From Variovorax ginsengisoli (lineage in GTDB: Bacteria; Pseudomonadota; Gammaproteobacteria; Burkholderiales; Burkholderiaceae_C): a stretch of 64,000 bases of DNA. The notes under the pieces were generated by a model. The model searched no databases. It was not told where the DNA came from and saw nothing but the letters and a program-made list of their open reading frames with translations. Below, piece by piece: positions 42,676-51,763 of this stretch; within the stretch, counting starts at the first letter, position 1; each line of letters opens with the position of its first letter. Both the position numbers and the translations under genes were made by a program. Where the stretch lies: positions 124,001 to 188,000 of the forward strand of contig NZ_JAUSRO010000001.1 of the NCBI RefSeq assembly GCF_030811835.1, given 5' to 3'.

Positions 42676-42765
42676 GGAGAGGTGGCAGAGTGGTCGAATG
42701 TACCTGACTCGAAATCAGGCGTACTAGCGATAGTACCGAGGGTTCGAATCCCTCCCTCTCCTCCA
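42676..42765 (+). tRNA. tRNA-Ser(CGA)
   Basis: This 90-base class II tRNA folds fully. The acceptor stem is GGAGAGG/CCTCTCC, the anticodon stem CCTGA/TCAGG holds loop CTCGAAA with anticodon CGA (reads UCG), a long variable arm gtac...gtac is present, and the T arm is GAGGGTTCGAATCCCTC-like. The 3' CCA is encoded (42763–42765). The discriminator base is T (U73), whereas enterobacterial tRNA-Ser has G73. Confidence 0.96.
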
Positions 42766-42772
42766 GTTAAAG

Positions 42773-42797
42773 TACCCCACATGCTGGGGTATTTTTT
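42773..42797 (+). terminator. Rho-independent terminator of tRNA-Ser
   Basis: TACCCCA and TGGGGTA form a 7-bp perfect stem around CATGC, followed by six T residues, eight bases after the tRNA 3' end. It is one of the few textbook intrinsic terminators in this GC-rich window. Confidence 0.9.
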
Positions 42798-42895
42798 CGT
42801 CTGCGTTTTCGTCTGAATTTGTTGCGGGCGCGGCGACTCCCCATCCTTCACGCGGCAGCCCGAGCCATGCCTGGGGCGTCCGCACCAGGTACGCA

Positions 42896-44329
42896 ATGAA
42901 CGATCGTTCTTCGTCTTTCGCCCTGCACGGCCCTTCTGCATTGGCCGGCCGCACGACCGCCCCCGAATCTGCGGACGAGGCCGAATCCTGGGTCCGCGGC
43001 GAGATGATCCGCAGTCTCATGCGGTTGTCGCGCGGCTCTTATCTCGTGGCTGCGGCGTTGATGCCTGCCATTGCCGGGCTGAGCTGGGGCTATGTGCCCG
43101 CATGGCAACTTCTGGCCTGGCTCGCGTTGGGCTGCGTTGCCACCTGCTTGCGCATGTGGGGCATGCGCCGCTATGCGCAAAAGTACGCCGATCAGGACTC
43201 TGCCGCGCAGCAGCACTTCGTCGACCACTACAGCATGCTCTGGAGCGCCAGTGCGGTGCTTTGGGGCATGTCGGTGCTGCTCTTCTTCGAGCGTGTGCCA
43301 TTGGCCAACCAGTACATGAGCTGGTTGATCGTGGCCGGCGTGGCCACCTTTCCGCTGAACGGGCTGGCGCTGTATCCGCGCCTGCTGCAACGCTATGTGA
43401 ACGTGCTTTTCAGCACCATGCTGCTCGCGGTGATTTTCCGGCTGGCGCAGCGTGGCTTCGACACGCCGCATTCCCACTATGTGTTTCTGCTGCTGCCCAC
43501 GCTGCATTGGGGACTGTTGCTGCGCGCCGGCCGTCGGGTGCATGAGACCACGCGCAACAGCTTCGAGCTGCTCTTTCACAACCACATCCTGATCAAGTCG
43601 CTCACGCAGCAGCGCCAGGCGGCCGTGGCGGCCGTCGCCATGAAGAACCGCTTCCTGGCCAGTGCGGCGCACGACATGCGCCAGCCGGTGCTGGCGCTGT
43701 CGCTCTATGCGGACTGGCTGCGCAACGAGCCCGACCTGGTGCACGAAATCGCGCCGAAGATCGTGCGTGCCACCCATGCGGTCAATGCGCTGTTCGATTC
43801 GCTGTTCGACCTGGCGCGCATCGACGCGGGCCAGGTCAAGCTGCGCATCGAAGCCGTCGATGTCAGCCAGCTGCTGCGCGACCTTGAGCTGCAGTATCGG
43901 CCGGTGGCTCAGGCCAAGGGCCTGCAATTTCGCGTGCATGTAACGCCGGGCACCGTCATGACCGATCCGATCCGCGTGCGCCGCATGATCGGCAACCTGC
44001 TGGCCAATGCCATCAAGTACACCGAGCGCGGCGGCGTGCTGCTGGCGTCGCGCCAGACCGCCAACGGCCTGTGCGTCGAGGTCTGGGACACGGGCATCGG
44101 CATTGCGCGTGAGCACCTCGGCGACATTTTTCTCGAGTTCTACAAGGTGGCCGACCACTCGGGCACATCGGATGGCTTCGGCCTGGGGCTGGCGATCGTC
44201 AGTCGCCTGTCGCACGCGCTGGGCCATCCGGTGACGGTGCGTTCGCAGCCCGGGCGAGGCAGCATGTTCCGTGTGGCGCTGGTCGACGCCGACGAGTCGC
44301 AGGCACGCGTTTCGAGCGCCATTGGCTAG
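42896..44329 (+). CDS. Membrane sensor histidine kinase
   Basis: This 477-residue kinase has about six hydrophobic segments in residues 45–210, then an H-box FLASAAHDMRQPVLALSLYADWL with phospho-acceptor His near residue 259. The ATPase domain follows with N-box NLLANAIKYT, G1 DTGIGIAREH and G2 GFGLGLAIVSRL. It has no receiver domain. The 'AAHDMRQP' H-box is typical of RpfC/BarA-like Burkholderiales kinases. A NarL-type response regulator lies convergent 20 bases away and is the likely partner. The signal is unknown. Confidence 0.92.
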   Translation: MNDRSSSFALHGPSALAGRTTAPESADEAESWVRGEMIRSLMRLSRGSYLVAAALMPAIAGLSWGYVPAWQLLAWLALGCVATCLRMWGMRRYAQKYADQDSAAQQHFVDHYSMLWSASAVLWGMSVLLFFERVPLANQYMSWLIVAGVATFPLNGLALYPRLLQRYVNVLFSTMLLAVIFRLAQRGFDTPHSHYVFLLLPTLHWGLLLRAGRRVHETTRNSFELLFHNHILIKSLTQQRQAAVAAVAMKNRFLASAAHDMRQPVLALSLYADWLRNEPDLVHEIAPKIVRATHAVNALFDSLFDLARIDAGQVKLRIEAVDVSQLLRDLELQYRPVAQAKGLQFRVHVTPGTVMTDPIRVRRMIGNLLANAIKYTERGGVLLASRQTANGLCVEVWDTGIGIAREHLGDIFLEFYKVADHSGTSDGFGLGLAIVSRLSHALGHPVTVRSQPGRGSMFRVALVDADESQARVSSAIG

Positions 44330-44349
44330 CCGCCGCGCGCTCCCGGCGC

Positions 44350-44946
44350 TCAGGAGTTCGACAGCAGCCCGTGGTTGCGTGCGTGGTGCAGGGCCTGCGT
44401 GCGGCTCTTGACGCCCAGGCGGCGGAACAGGCGCCACAGGTGCACTTTCACCGTGTGCTCGCTGATGTCCAGTTCGGTGGCGATGTCGCGGTTGCTCATG
44501 CCACGGTCCAGCATGGCGATGAGCTGGGTCTGGCGCTTGGACAGCTTGCTGCTGGCTGCCATTGCTTCGTCGCCTTCGTTGTCGGCCATCAGAAGGCCCC
44601 GCAGTGCGGCGGCGAGTTCGGCCGCGCTGGCGGATTTCTCGATGTAGGTGTCTGCACCCGATTCGATGCAGGCCTCTTCCATGTCGGCGGCCGGCGAGGC
44701 CGAATACACGGCGATCGGGATGCCCGGATAGGCCTGCTTGACGCGCACCACGCCTGAACATTCGGTGGCGTCGGGCAGCTTCAGGTCGAGGCAGAAGAGG
44801 TCGGGTGCGCCGTGTTGCTTGACGGCGGCTTCCAGCTTGTCGAGACGATCGAGTTCGACGATGTTTTCCGACGGCTTGAGGCGGCGCAGGACCATCACGA
44901 TGGCATCGCGCATGAGGGGGTGATCGTCGATGACGTAAATGCTCAT
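44350..44946 (-). CDS. NarL/LuxR-family response regulator
   Basis: This 198-residue regulator has a receiver domain (IYVIDDHPLMRDAI acidic pocket; phospho-acceptor Asp in LFCLDLKLPDA near residue 53). Its LuxR-type helix-turn-helix is LSKRQTQLIAMLDRGMSNRDIATELDISEHTVKVHLWRLFRRLGVKSR near 135–185. It is encoded opposite and tail-to-tail with the histidine kinase, an unusual layout for a cognate pair but the only candidates nearby. Confidence 0.93.
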   Translation of the reverse strand: MSIYVIDDHPLMRDAIVMVLRRLKPSENIVELDRLDKLEAAVKQHGAPDLFCLDLKLPDATECSGVVRVKQAYPGIPIAVYSASPAADMEEACIESGADTYIEKSASAAELAAALRGLLMADNEGDEAMAASSKLSKRQTQLIAMLDRGMSNRDIATELDISEHTVKVHLWRLFRRLGVKSRTQALHHARNHGLLSNS

Positions 44947-45009
44947 GATTTATGGCTCTTTTTCAGATGGCGCTGGGGGCTGCTGCTGAGGTTGCTCGAA
45001 CGGGCGGGT

Positions 45010-46332
45010 TCATTGTCCCGGTGCGGGTTCGGCGAAGGCTTCCAGGGCCTCGGCTGCAGCCTGAAGTCCGGCATGGTCGAGAGGTTCCAGCTGGGCGCCC
45101 AGCGCAGCCAGGCCCGCACCGCGCTGTTCCTGAAGGGCCGCGATGGCGCGGCCGGCTTCCTGCGGCGTGGCAAAGCCCTTGCTTTGCAGCAGCAGCGTGC
45201 CGCGTGCATCGTTGAGCTTGAAGTAGAACTGGCCGTCGCGCTCGCGGTATTGCTTGAAGCTCGGCCTGGCGACCTTGGCCGCCTTGGCGCTGGCGCTGCC
45301 CGCGTCCTGCGCAGCCAGGTTGCGCAGGCCGACCGCATGGCGCAATTCGCCGATGAAGGGGCGGGCGATGGCCCGCGCCTTCTCGGCACCGGCCAGCAGG
45401 ATTTTCTCCAGGCGCGCCGGATCGGCGAGCAGCGATTCGTAGTGCGCGCGCATCGGCGCGATCTCGCGATCGATGCGCTCGAACACCGCCTGCTTGGCAT
45501 CGCCCCAGCCGATGCCGTCCGCGAAGGCGCGGCGCAGCGATTCGGTTTCTTCGGGCTCGGCAAACGCCTGGTAGATCTGGAACAGGGCCGATCCTTCGGT
45601 GTCCTTGGGTTCGCCGGGCGCGCGTGAATCGGTCACGATGCTGCCAATGAGCTTTTGCAACTGCGCCCGGGGTGTGAACAGCGGGATCGTGTTGTTGTAG
45701 CTCTTGCTCATCTTGCGCCCGTCGAGACCGGGCAGGGTGGCCACCGCCTCGTCGATCTCGGCTTCGGGCAGCGTGAAGTGCTCGCCATAGAGATGGTTGA
45801 AGCTCTGCGCCATGTCGCGCGCCATCTCGATGTGCTGGACCTGATCGCGGCCCACCGGCACCTTGTGCGCGTTGAACATCAGGATGTCGGCGCCCATGAG
45901 CACCGGGTACATGAACAGGCCGGCCGTGACGTCGGCGTCGGGGTCCTCGCCCCGGGCCACGTTCTTGTCGACCGAGGCCTTGTAGGCATGGGCGCGGTTG
46001 AGCATGCCCTTGCCGCTCACGCAGGTCAGGAACCAGGTGAGCTCCGGTATTTCGGGGATGTCCGACTGGCGGTAGAAAGTCACCCGCTCCGGGTCGAGCC
46101 CGCACGCCAGCCAGCTGGCGGCGATCTCGCGCGTCGAGCGTTGCACGCGGGCCGGTTCGCCCACCTTGATGAGCGCGTGGTAGTCCGCAAGGAAGTAGAA
46201 GCTCTGCACGCCAGGCTGGCGGCTGAAACGCACCGAATGGCGCACCGAGCCGACGTAGTTGCCCAGGTGCGGCGTGCCGCTGGTGGTGATGCCGGTGAGG
46301 ACGCGGACGGGAGCAGGGGAAGGAATGGCCAT
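45010..46332 (-). CDS. trpS: Tryptophanyl-tRNA synthetase with C-terminal DUF1508-like extension
   Basis: This class I synthetase has the HIGH-like TTSGTPHLGNYVGSVR at the N-terminus and KMSKSYNNTI near residue 207. The protein is 440 residues against about 330 for the usual bacterial enzyme. The extra C-terminus includes RDGQFYFKLNDARGTLLLQS then KGFATPQEAGRAIAALQ, which looks like a YegP/DUF1508 domain. It begins the conserved run of minus-strand genes that continues upstream with the M50 protease and Sua5/YciO. Confidence 0.95.
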   Translation of the reverse strand: MAIPSPAPVRVLTGITTSGTPHLGNYVGSVRHSVRFSRQPGVQSFYFLADYHALIKVGEPARVQRSTREIAASWLACGLDPERVTFYRQSDIPEIPELTWFLTCVSGKGMLNRAHAYKASVDKNVARGEDPDADVTAGLFMYPVLMGADILMFNAHKVPVGRDQVQHIEMARDMAQSFNHLYGEHFTLPEAEIDEAVATLPGLDGRKMSKSYNNTIPLFTPRAQLQKLIGSIVTDSRAPGEPKDTEGSALFQIYQAFAEPEETESLRRAFADGIGWGDAKQAVFERIDREIAPMRAHYESLLADPARLEKILLAGAEKARAIARPFIGELRHAVGLRNLAAQDAGSASAKAAKVARPSFKQYRERDGQFYFKLNDARGTLLLQSKGFATPQEAGRAIAALQEQRGAGLAALGAQLEPLDHAGLQAAAEALEAFAEPAPGQ

Positions 46333-46345
46333 GGGAAAAAGAAAC

Positions 46346-47017
46346 TCAGCCCATCAGGGCAGTCAAGGGAGTGATCAGCAGGCGGATGGCGCGGTAGCCG
46401 AGTGCCATGAGCGGGCTCAGCCAGTAGGTGCTCACGATGCCCGCGATCACCAGGCCCATCACGATGAAGAAGCCAAAGGGCTCGATGCGCGCGAGCAGGG
46501 TCTGTGCGCCGCCGCGCGGCAGCAGGCCCGCCAGCACGCGGCCGCCGTCGAGCGGTGGCAGCGGAAAGAGGTTGAACGCCCACATGACGAGGTTGACGAG
46601 CACCCCGCCCTGCGCCATCTTGATGAAAAAGGTCTCTTCGATACCGGACGCTACCAGGGCCACCAGCAGCAGGGCCCAGCCGATGGCCATGGCGAAGTTC
46701 GATCCTGGGCCGGCGAGTGCCACCCAGATCATGTGGCGCTTGGGGTTGCGCAGCATCCCGAAGTTGACTGGCACCGGCTTCGCGTAGCCGAACAGGAAGG
46801 CGCCCGAGGTCGCGAAATAGAGCATCAGCGGCATCAGGATGGTGCCCACCGGATCGATGTGGCGCATCGGATTGAGCGTCACCCGCCCCATCCGGTAGGC
46901 CGTGTCGTCGCCGAAGTAGCGCGCCGCGTAGCCGTGGGCCGCTTCATGGACCGTGATCGCGAAGATCACGGGCAGCGCATAGATCAGGACCGTTTGAATG
47001 AGATTGGAAATATCCAC
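46346..47017 (-). CDS. M50-family site-2-type membrane metalloprotease
   Basis: This 223-residue membrane protease has the zinc motif HEAAH in FAITVHEAAHGYAARYFGD near residue 22. The third ligand motif is NLFPLPPLDGGRVLAG near residue 148. About five hydrophobic segments are visible. The family cuts substrates within the membrane; the substrate here is unknown. It starts with GTG at 47017 and lies 13 bases before trpS in the same direction. Confidence 0.92.
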   Translation of the reverse strand: MDISNLIQTVLIYALPVIFAITVHEAAHGYAARYFGDDTAYRMGRVTLNPMRHIDPVGTILMPLMLYFATSGAFLFGYAKPVPVNFGMLRNPKRHMIWVALAGPGSNFAMAIGWALLLVALVASGIEETFFIKMAQGGVLVNLVMWAFNLFPLPPLDGGRVLAGLLPRGGAQTLLARIEPFGFFIVMGLVIAGIVSTYWLSPLMALGYRAIRLLITPLTALMG

Positions 47018-47051
47018 GCGTCGATTGTGTCAGACGCACACCGGCGTTCGC

Positions 47052-47687
47052 TTACAGGCCCAGCACGGTGAGCGCGCCGCGGCCTTCGCGAATGAGCGTG
47101 GGTTCGAGCCCGGTGGCCAGTGGCGTGAGGTCGACCACGGTGGTGGGCTCCAGCGGGCAGGCGCCGGCATCGACCACGCCACCGATGAGCTTTTCGAAGC
47201 GCGCGCGGATTTCCTGCGCGTCATTCATCGGGGCGGTCTCGCCCGGTGCGATCAGCGTGGTTGCCAGCAGCGGCGCACCATGCAGCGCCAGCAGTTCGCT
47301 GAGTACGCGGTGGTCGGGCACGCGCAGGCCGATGGTCTTGCGCTGCGGATGGCTCACGCGGCGCGGCACCTCCTTGGTCGCCTCCAGGATGAAGGTGTAG
47401 GGCCCCGGTGTCGCGGCCTTGAGCAGGCGGTACTGCTTGTTGTCCACGCGCGCATAGTTGGCGAGCTCGCTCAGGTCCCGGCACAGCAGCGTGAGGTGAT
47501 GCTTGTCGTCGACCTGACGGATGCGCCGCAGCTTGTCGACCGCGTCCTTGTCGTCGAGATGGCAGACCAGCGCATAGCTGGAATCGGTAGGAACGGCGAT
47601 GACTTCGCCGCGTTCGAGCAGCGCCACGGCCTGCTTGAGCAGCCGTGGCTGCGGGTTCTCTGGGTGGACTTCGAAAAACTGTGCCAT
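47052..47687 (-). CDS. Sua5/YciO/YrdC-family protein (threonylcarbamoyl-AMP synthase-like)
   Basis: This 211-residue protein has the YrdC fold: AVPTDSSYALVCHLDDKDAVDKLRRIRQVDDKHHLTLLCRDLSELANYARVD, then PGPYTFILEATKEVPRR and TIGLRVPDH. The family includes TsaC, which makes the t6A tRNA precursor from threonine, bicarbonate and ATP. The sequence is closest to the YciO branch, whose role is less certain. It lies between the EamA transporter and M50 protease genes, an order common in betaproteobacteria. Confidence 0.9.
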   Translation of the reverse strand: MAQFFEVHPENPQPRLLKQAVALLERGEVIAVPTDSSYALVCHLDDKDAVDKLRRIRQVDDKHHLTLLCRDLSELANYARVDNKQYRLLKAATPGPYTFILEATKEVPRRVSHPQRKTIGLRVPDHRVLSELLALHGAPLLATTLIAPGETAPMNDAQEIRARFEKLIGGVVDAGACPLEPTTVVDLTPLATGLEPTLIREGRGALTVLGL

Positions 47688-47738
47688 AGGTGTCTAGGTG
47701 GGGGCGAGCAGCCTGAAAGCAATCCGCTCGCGGGGATT

Positions 47739-48680
47739 TCAGGCCTCGGCGGGCTCGATGGGCACGCGGCGCTCGCGCACGGTCAGCCAGGCGCCGGCCG
47801 CGCCGCACAGCGCGATCAGCCCCATGCCGGCGAGCGACACGGCGTCGGGCACGTGCGAAAACATGATCCAGCCGCCAAGCATGGCGAACCCGATCTGCGC
47901 GTACAGGTAGGGCGTGAGGGTGGAGGCGGGTGCCCGCTGAAAGGCCAGGATCAGCAGGAAATGACCCACCGTTCCCATGAAGCCCATCAGGCACAGCAGC
48001 GCCCACCAGTGCCAGGACGGCAATGTGCTCCAGACGAAGGGCAGGGCGCACGACGCGATCAGCGTACCGACCCAGCCGGTGTAGAAGTGCATCGTCAGCG
48101 GGTTCTCGGTTTGCGCGAGCTTGCTGGTGAGGACCTGAAACCACGCGTTGGTCAGCACCAGCCCGGCCGGCAGCAGCACTGCCCAGCTGAAGGCGCCGCC
48201 GCCCGGCCGCAGGATGACCAGCGTGCCTGCGAAGCCGCCCGCCACCAGCGTCCACCGCAGCGGCGAGACCTGCTCCTTGAGCACCGTGGCGGCCAGCAGC
48301 GTGACTGCCAGCGGCCCCATCAGCACGATGGCGGTGAATTCCGGCAGCGGCATGTAGCGCAGGCTCAGGAACGCGAAGATGCTGGTCGCCAGCAGCAGCG
48401 CGCCGCGCAGCACGTGGTAGCGCGGATGCGCGGTGCGCAGCAGCGACGTGCCATGCAGGGGCAGCAGCACGACCGAGGTGGCAACCGCCTGGAAGGCGTA
48501 GCGGAACCACACGCCCATCAGAATCGGCACCGCCGTGACGGACACCTTGGTGGCGGTGTCGAGCGTGGAAAAGCAGGCGACCGCCAGGATCACCAGCCCG
48601 ATGGCCGCAAGAATGCGTTCGGACGCCAGGTCGCGCGTGCTGACGACCGCTGCGCGTTCGACCTCGGGCGTGCCGCTCAC
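47739..48680 (-). CDS. EamA/DMT-family transporter
   Basis: This 313-residue protein has about ten hydrophobic helices in two EamA repeats (LVILAVACFSTLDTATKV, then LMGFMGTVGHFLLILAFQRAPASTLTPYLYAQIGFAMLGGWIMF). The family exports metabolites or amino acids; the substrate is unknown. It starts with GTG at 48680, overlapping the PHP-gene stop as GTGA, which excludes the longer upstream frame. Confidence 0.9.
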   Translation of the reverse strand: MSGTPEVERAAVVSTRDLASERILAAIGLVILAVACFSTLDTATKVSVTAVPILMGVWFRYAFQAVATSVVLLPLHGTSLLRTAHPRYHVLRGALLLATSIFAFLSLRYMPLPEFTAIVLMGPLAVTLLAATVLKEQVSPLRWTLVAGGFAGTLVILRPGGGAFSWAVLLPAGLVLTNAWFQVLTSKLAQTENPLTMHFYTGWVGTLIASCALPFVWSTLPSWHWWALLCLMGFMGTVGHFLLILAFQRAPASTLTPYLYAQIGFAMLGGWIMFSHVPDAVSLAGMGLIALCGAAGAWLTVRERRVPIEPAEA

Positions 48681-49531
48681 TGGATGCGGTCTTCGAGCAG
48701 TTCCCAGACAGGAGTGAGCGTGCCGGGCAGCAGGGGCAGCTTGCCCAGGTCGACGTGGCTTTCGTCGGGGCTGTGGAAGTCGCTGCCGCGGGAGGCCGCA
48801 AAGCCGAACTCGATGGCCTTGTCCGCATACTCGATGTATTCCGCGGGCGCATGGCTGCCGGTCACGACCTCGATGGCGCGGCCGCCATGGGCCTGGAATT
48901 CGGTGAAGAGCGCGTATTCCTCGTTGGGCGTGAACTTGTAGCGCCCGGGGTGAGCGATCACGGCGATGCCTCCGGCGTCGGTGATCCAGTGCACCGCGTC
49001 CTTGAGCGATGCCCAGCGATGCGGCACGTAGCCCGGCTTGCCTTCGGTCAGGTACTTGCGAAACACTTCCGCGGTGTCCTTGCACACGCCCGACTCCACG
49101 AGGAAGCGCGCAAAGTGGGTGCGCGAGATCAGTTCGGGGTTGCCCACGAACGTCAGGGCACCGTCGTAGGCACCCTCGATGCCCACCTTGGCCAGGCCCG
49201 CCGACATTTCCTGCGCCCGCACGCCGCGGCCGCCGCGCGTGGCGATCAGTCCGTCGCGCAGGCCCGCGTCGTCGGGGTCGAAGCCCAGGCCGACGATGTG
49301 CACCGTTTCATTGGCGAAGGTGACCGAGATTTCGGCGCCGGTGAGGTACTTCATGCCCGCTGCATGAGCAGCGGCGCGCGCCCGGTGCTGGCCGCCGATT
49401 TCGTCGTGATCGGTCAGCGCCCAGAGCTCGACGCCGTTGCCGGCCGCGCGCACGGCCAGTTCCTCGGGGGTGAGGGTGCCGTCGGAGACGACGGAATGGC
49501 AATGGAGATCGGCGTTGAGTATGGAGGGCAC
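48677..49531 (-). CDS. PHP-domain phosphoesterase (RNase AM/YciV-like)
   Basis: This 284-residue metal-dependent phosphoesterase has the PHP ligands ADLHCHSVVSDG, LTDHDEIGG, GAEISV, AVIAHPGRY and GSDFHS. E. coli YciV (RNase AM) of this family trims 5' ends of RNA and hydrolyses 3',5'-nucleotide bisphosphates. It starts with GTG at 49531. It opens the minus-strand run PHP–EamA–Sua5/YciO–M50–trpS. Confidence 0.92.
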   Translation of the reverse strand: MPSILNADLHCHSVVSDGTLTPEELAVRAAGNGVELWALTDHDEIGGQHRARAAAHAAGMKYLTGAEISVTFANETVHIVGLGFDPDDAGLRDGLIATRGGRGVRAQEMSAGLAKVGIEGAYDGALTFVGNPELISRTHFARFLVESGVCKDTAEVFRKYLTEGKPGYVPHRWASLKDAVHWITDAGGIAVIAHPGRYKFTPNEEYALFTEFQAHGGRAIEVVTGSHAPAEYIEYADKAIEFGFAASRGSDFHSPDESHVDLGKLPLLPGTLTPVWELLEDRIQ

Positions 49532-49598
49532 GCACCCATTTTAGGACGTATGCCCCAATGGTGCAGGAGGCGGGCCATCCACGCGGCCTGGGTGGGGG

Positions 49599-50642
49599 CT
49601 AGCTGCGTTTCGGGCCTTTCTTGCGAAAGGCGATCCATGCGGCCACGGCCGTGAAGCCTGCCACCAGGGAGACGACGATCCAGAAGCCGTGCTTGTGCTC
49701 GGCCAGCGGAATGCCGCCCACGTTCATGCCGAACAGGCCGGCCAGGATGTTGATCGGCAGCGCCAGCACGGTGACGATGGTCAGCACGAACAGGCTGCGG
49801 TTGTTGTCCTCGTTCACGCTGGCGGCAATTTCCTCCTGCAGCAGCTTGATGCGCTCCTGCAGCCCTTGCATGTCGCGCAGCACCACCGAGAATTCTTCGG
49901 TCGAGCCACGCAGTTCCTGTACGTCGTCCTCGGCCATCCAGGCCGGCGGATGCTGCAGCAGCCGGAACAGCGCCGCAGGCTCGGGTGCCAGCAGGCGCTG
50001 CAGGCGCACCAGCAGCCGGCGCAGCACGCCCAGGCGGGCGCGTTCGTGGTCCAGGCGTTGCGCCAGCAGTTCGTCCTCGATCTCGTCCACGCGGGCGGTC
50101 ACGCCGCGCACGATGCCCACCAGCCCGTCGGCCTGGGTGCGCATGAGCTGTTCGAGCAGCACCACGGGCGAGCGTGGCAGCTCGCCGCGCCGCACGGCCG
50201 TACGCAACGCGTCGACCGAACGCAGCGGCTGCGCGCGCGCTGTGACCACCAGCCGCGGCCCGACGCCGATCCAGAGCGTGGCGATGTCCGATGGCTCGAA
50301 ACCGAAGTCGAAATGCACGTCGTTCACCACGGCGATCAGGTGCTCCTCGTCGCGCTCGATGCGAGTGGAATGCGAGCCGTCCTTGAGCGCTTCGAAAAAG
50401 GCGTCGGGCAGCTCGGCATGGCGCACCAGCCAGCGCTCGGCCTGGGCATGGCTCAGGTTGAAGTGCAGCCAGACAAACGCATCGCCCGCGTCCGTGGGGC
50501 TGGCAAGCCAGGCAGCGGCCTCGGCGGAGTCGATGGCGCGCGCGCCCTCTGTCGCAGAACTGTCAAAAAGGTAGCCGCAAATCAGGCCCGCTTCGTCGCC
50601 ACCGTAGAGGGGGCTCATGGCGCCAGCCGGGGGCGTGGTCAT
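49599..50642 (-). CDS. CorA-family divalent cation transporter (ZntB-like)
   Basis: This 347-residue protein has a long cytoplasmic N-terminal domain rich in helices (VWLHFNLSHAQAERWLVRHAELPD near residue 55). Two C-terminal membrane helices are joined by the signature GMNVGGIP near residue 315. The variant GMNVGGIP with ENNRSLF-like NEDNNRSLFVLTIVTVLALP suggests the ZntB branch (zinc) rather than CorA magnesium. The ATG at 50642 is taken as start; the ATG at 50618 is an alternative. Confidence 0.9.
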   Translation of the reverse strand: MTTPPAGAMSPLYGGDEAGLICGYLFDSSATEGARAIDSAEAAAWLASPTDAGDAFVWLHFNLSHAQAERWLVRHAELPDAFFEALKDGSHSTRIERDEEHLIAVVNDVHFDFGFEPSDIATLWIGVGPRLVVTARAQPLRSVDALRTAVRRGELPRSPVVLLEQLMRTQADGLVGIVRGVTARVDEIEDELLAQRLDHERARLGVLRRLLVRLQRLLAPEPAALFRLLQHPPAWMAEDDVQELRGSTEEFSVVLRDMQGLQERIKLLQEEIAASVNEDNNRSLFVLTIVTVLALPINILAGLFGMNVGGIPLAEHKHGFWIVVSLVAGFTAVAAWIAFRKKGPKRS

Positions 50643-50790
50643 CGCGTGGAAATGGGGTCGGGTATCGGGATGCCGATCCTGACGCAAGAATGTGACAGCC
50701 GCATGTCAAGGGGTGGCGTCTGTCATGCGCACGTCATGTCGGCCCGCCAGCATGCGGGTAACCACCTTTCCCGCTTCGAGCGCCATTTTC

Positions 50791-51708
50791 ATGATGCTGC
50801 CCCCCATGCAACCCGACCACGACGAACTCATGCAGCGCATTGCGCGCGATCTGATCGACAGTTACGACGAGGAGCTCGAGTTGGAAATCGAAGACCGCCA
50901 TGTCGACGAAGCCGGTGCGCCGGCGAGTGTCGACAAGGCAGCGCGTGCGGCCTATTTCCGCGAACTGTTCCGCCTGCAGGGCGAACTCGTCGAACTGCAG
51001 GACTGGGTGCAGCACAGCAAGCAGAAGGTCGTGATCCTCTTCGAAGGGCGCGATGCCGCCGGCAAGGGCGGCGTCATCAAGCGCATTACCCAGCGGCTCA
51101 ACCCGCGCGTGGCACGCGTGGCGGCGCTGCCGGCGCCCAACGACCGCGAGCGCACGCAGTGGTACTTCCAGCGCTACATCGCCCACCTCCCGGCTGCTGG
51201 CGAAATGGTGCTGTTCGACCGCAGCTGGTACAACCGCGCCGGCGTCGAAAAGGTCATGGGCTTTTGCACCGACGACGAGTACGAGGAGTTCTTTCGCAGC
51301 GTGCCCGAGTTCGAGAAGATGCTGGTGCGATCGGGCATCAAGCTCATCAAGTACTGGTTCTCCATCACCGACGATGAGCAGCACCTGCGCTTCCTCGGCC
51401 GCATCCACGACCCGCTCAAGCAGTGGAAGCTCAGCCCGATGGACCTGGAAAGCCGCCGCCGCTGGGAGGAATACACCCGTGCCAAAGAGGTCATGCTCGA
51501 GCGCACGCACATCCCCGAGGCGCCCTGGTGGATCGTGCAGGCGGTCGATAAGAAGAAGGCGCGTCTGAACTGCATCGCCCACCTGCTCGAGCAATTGCCC
51601 TACCAGGACGTCCCGCACCCGCCCGTCGAGTTGCCCGCACGCGTGCGCAACCCTGACTACCTGCGCCAGCCAGTGCCTGAGAACATGTACGTGCCCGAGC
51701 GCTACTGA
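50791..51708 (+). CDS. ppk2: Polyphosphate kinase 2
   Basis: This protein of about 305 residues is a class I PPK2, which phosphorylates nucleoside diphosphates with polyphosphate. It has Walker A FEGRDAAGKGGVIKRITQRLNPR, Walker B MVLFDRSWYNRAGVEKVMGF, and the lid YWFSITDDEQHLRFLGRIHDPLKQWKLSPMD. The start is uncertain: ATG 50791 or 50806 best fits family N-termini (HDELMQRIARDLIDSYDEELELEIED). The longer frame from 50692 adds no recognised sequence. Confidence 0.93.
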   Translation: MMLPPMQPDHDELMQRIARDLIDSYDEELELEIEDRHVDEAGAPASVDKAARAAYFRELFRLQGELVELQDWVQHSKQKVVILFEGRDAAGKGGVIKRITQRLNPRVARVAALPAPNDRERTQWYFQRYIAHLPAAGEMVLFDRSWYNRAGVEKVMGFCTDDEYEEFFRSVPEFEKMLVRSGIKLIKYWFSITDDEQHLRFLGRIHDPLKQWKLSPMDLESRRRWEEYTRAKEVMLERTHIPEAPWWIVQAVDKKKARLNCIAHLLEQLPYQDVPHPPVELPARVRNPDYLRQPVPENMYVPERY

Positions 51709-51763
51709 GGCAATTTCTCAGGCGTATCGCGGCACGCGGCGCGGAAACTGCTACCGTGCGCCC

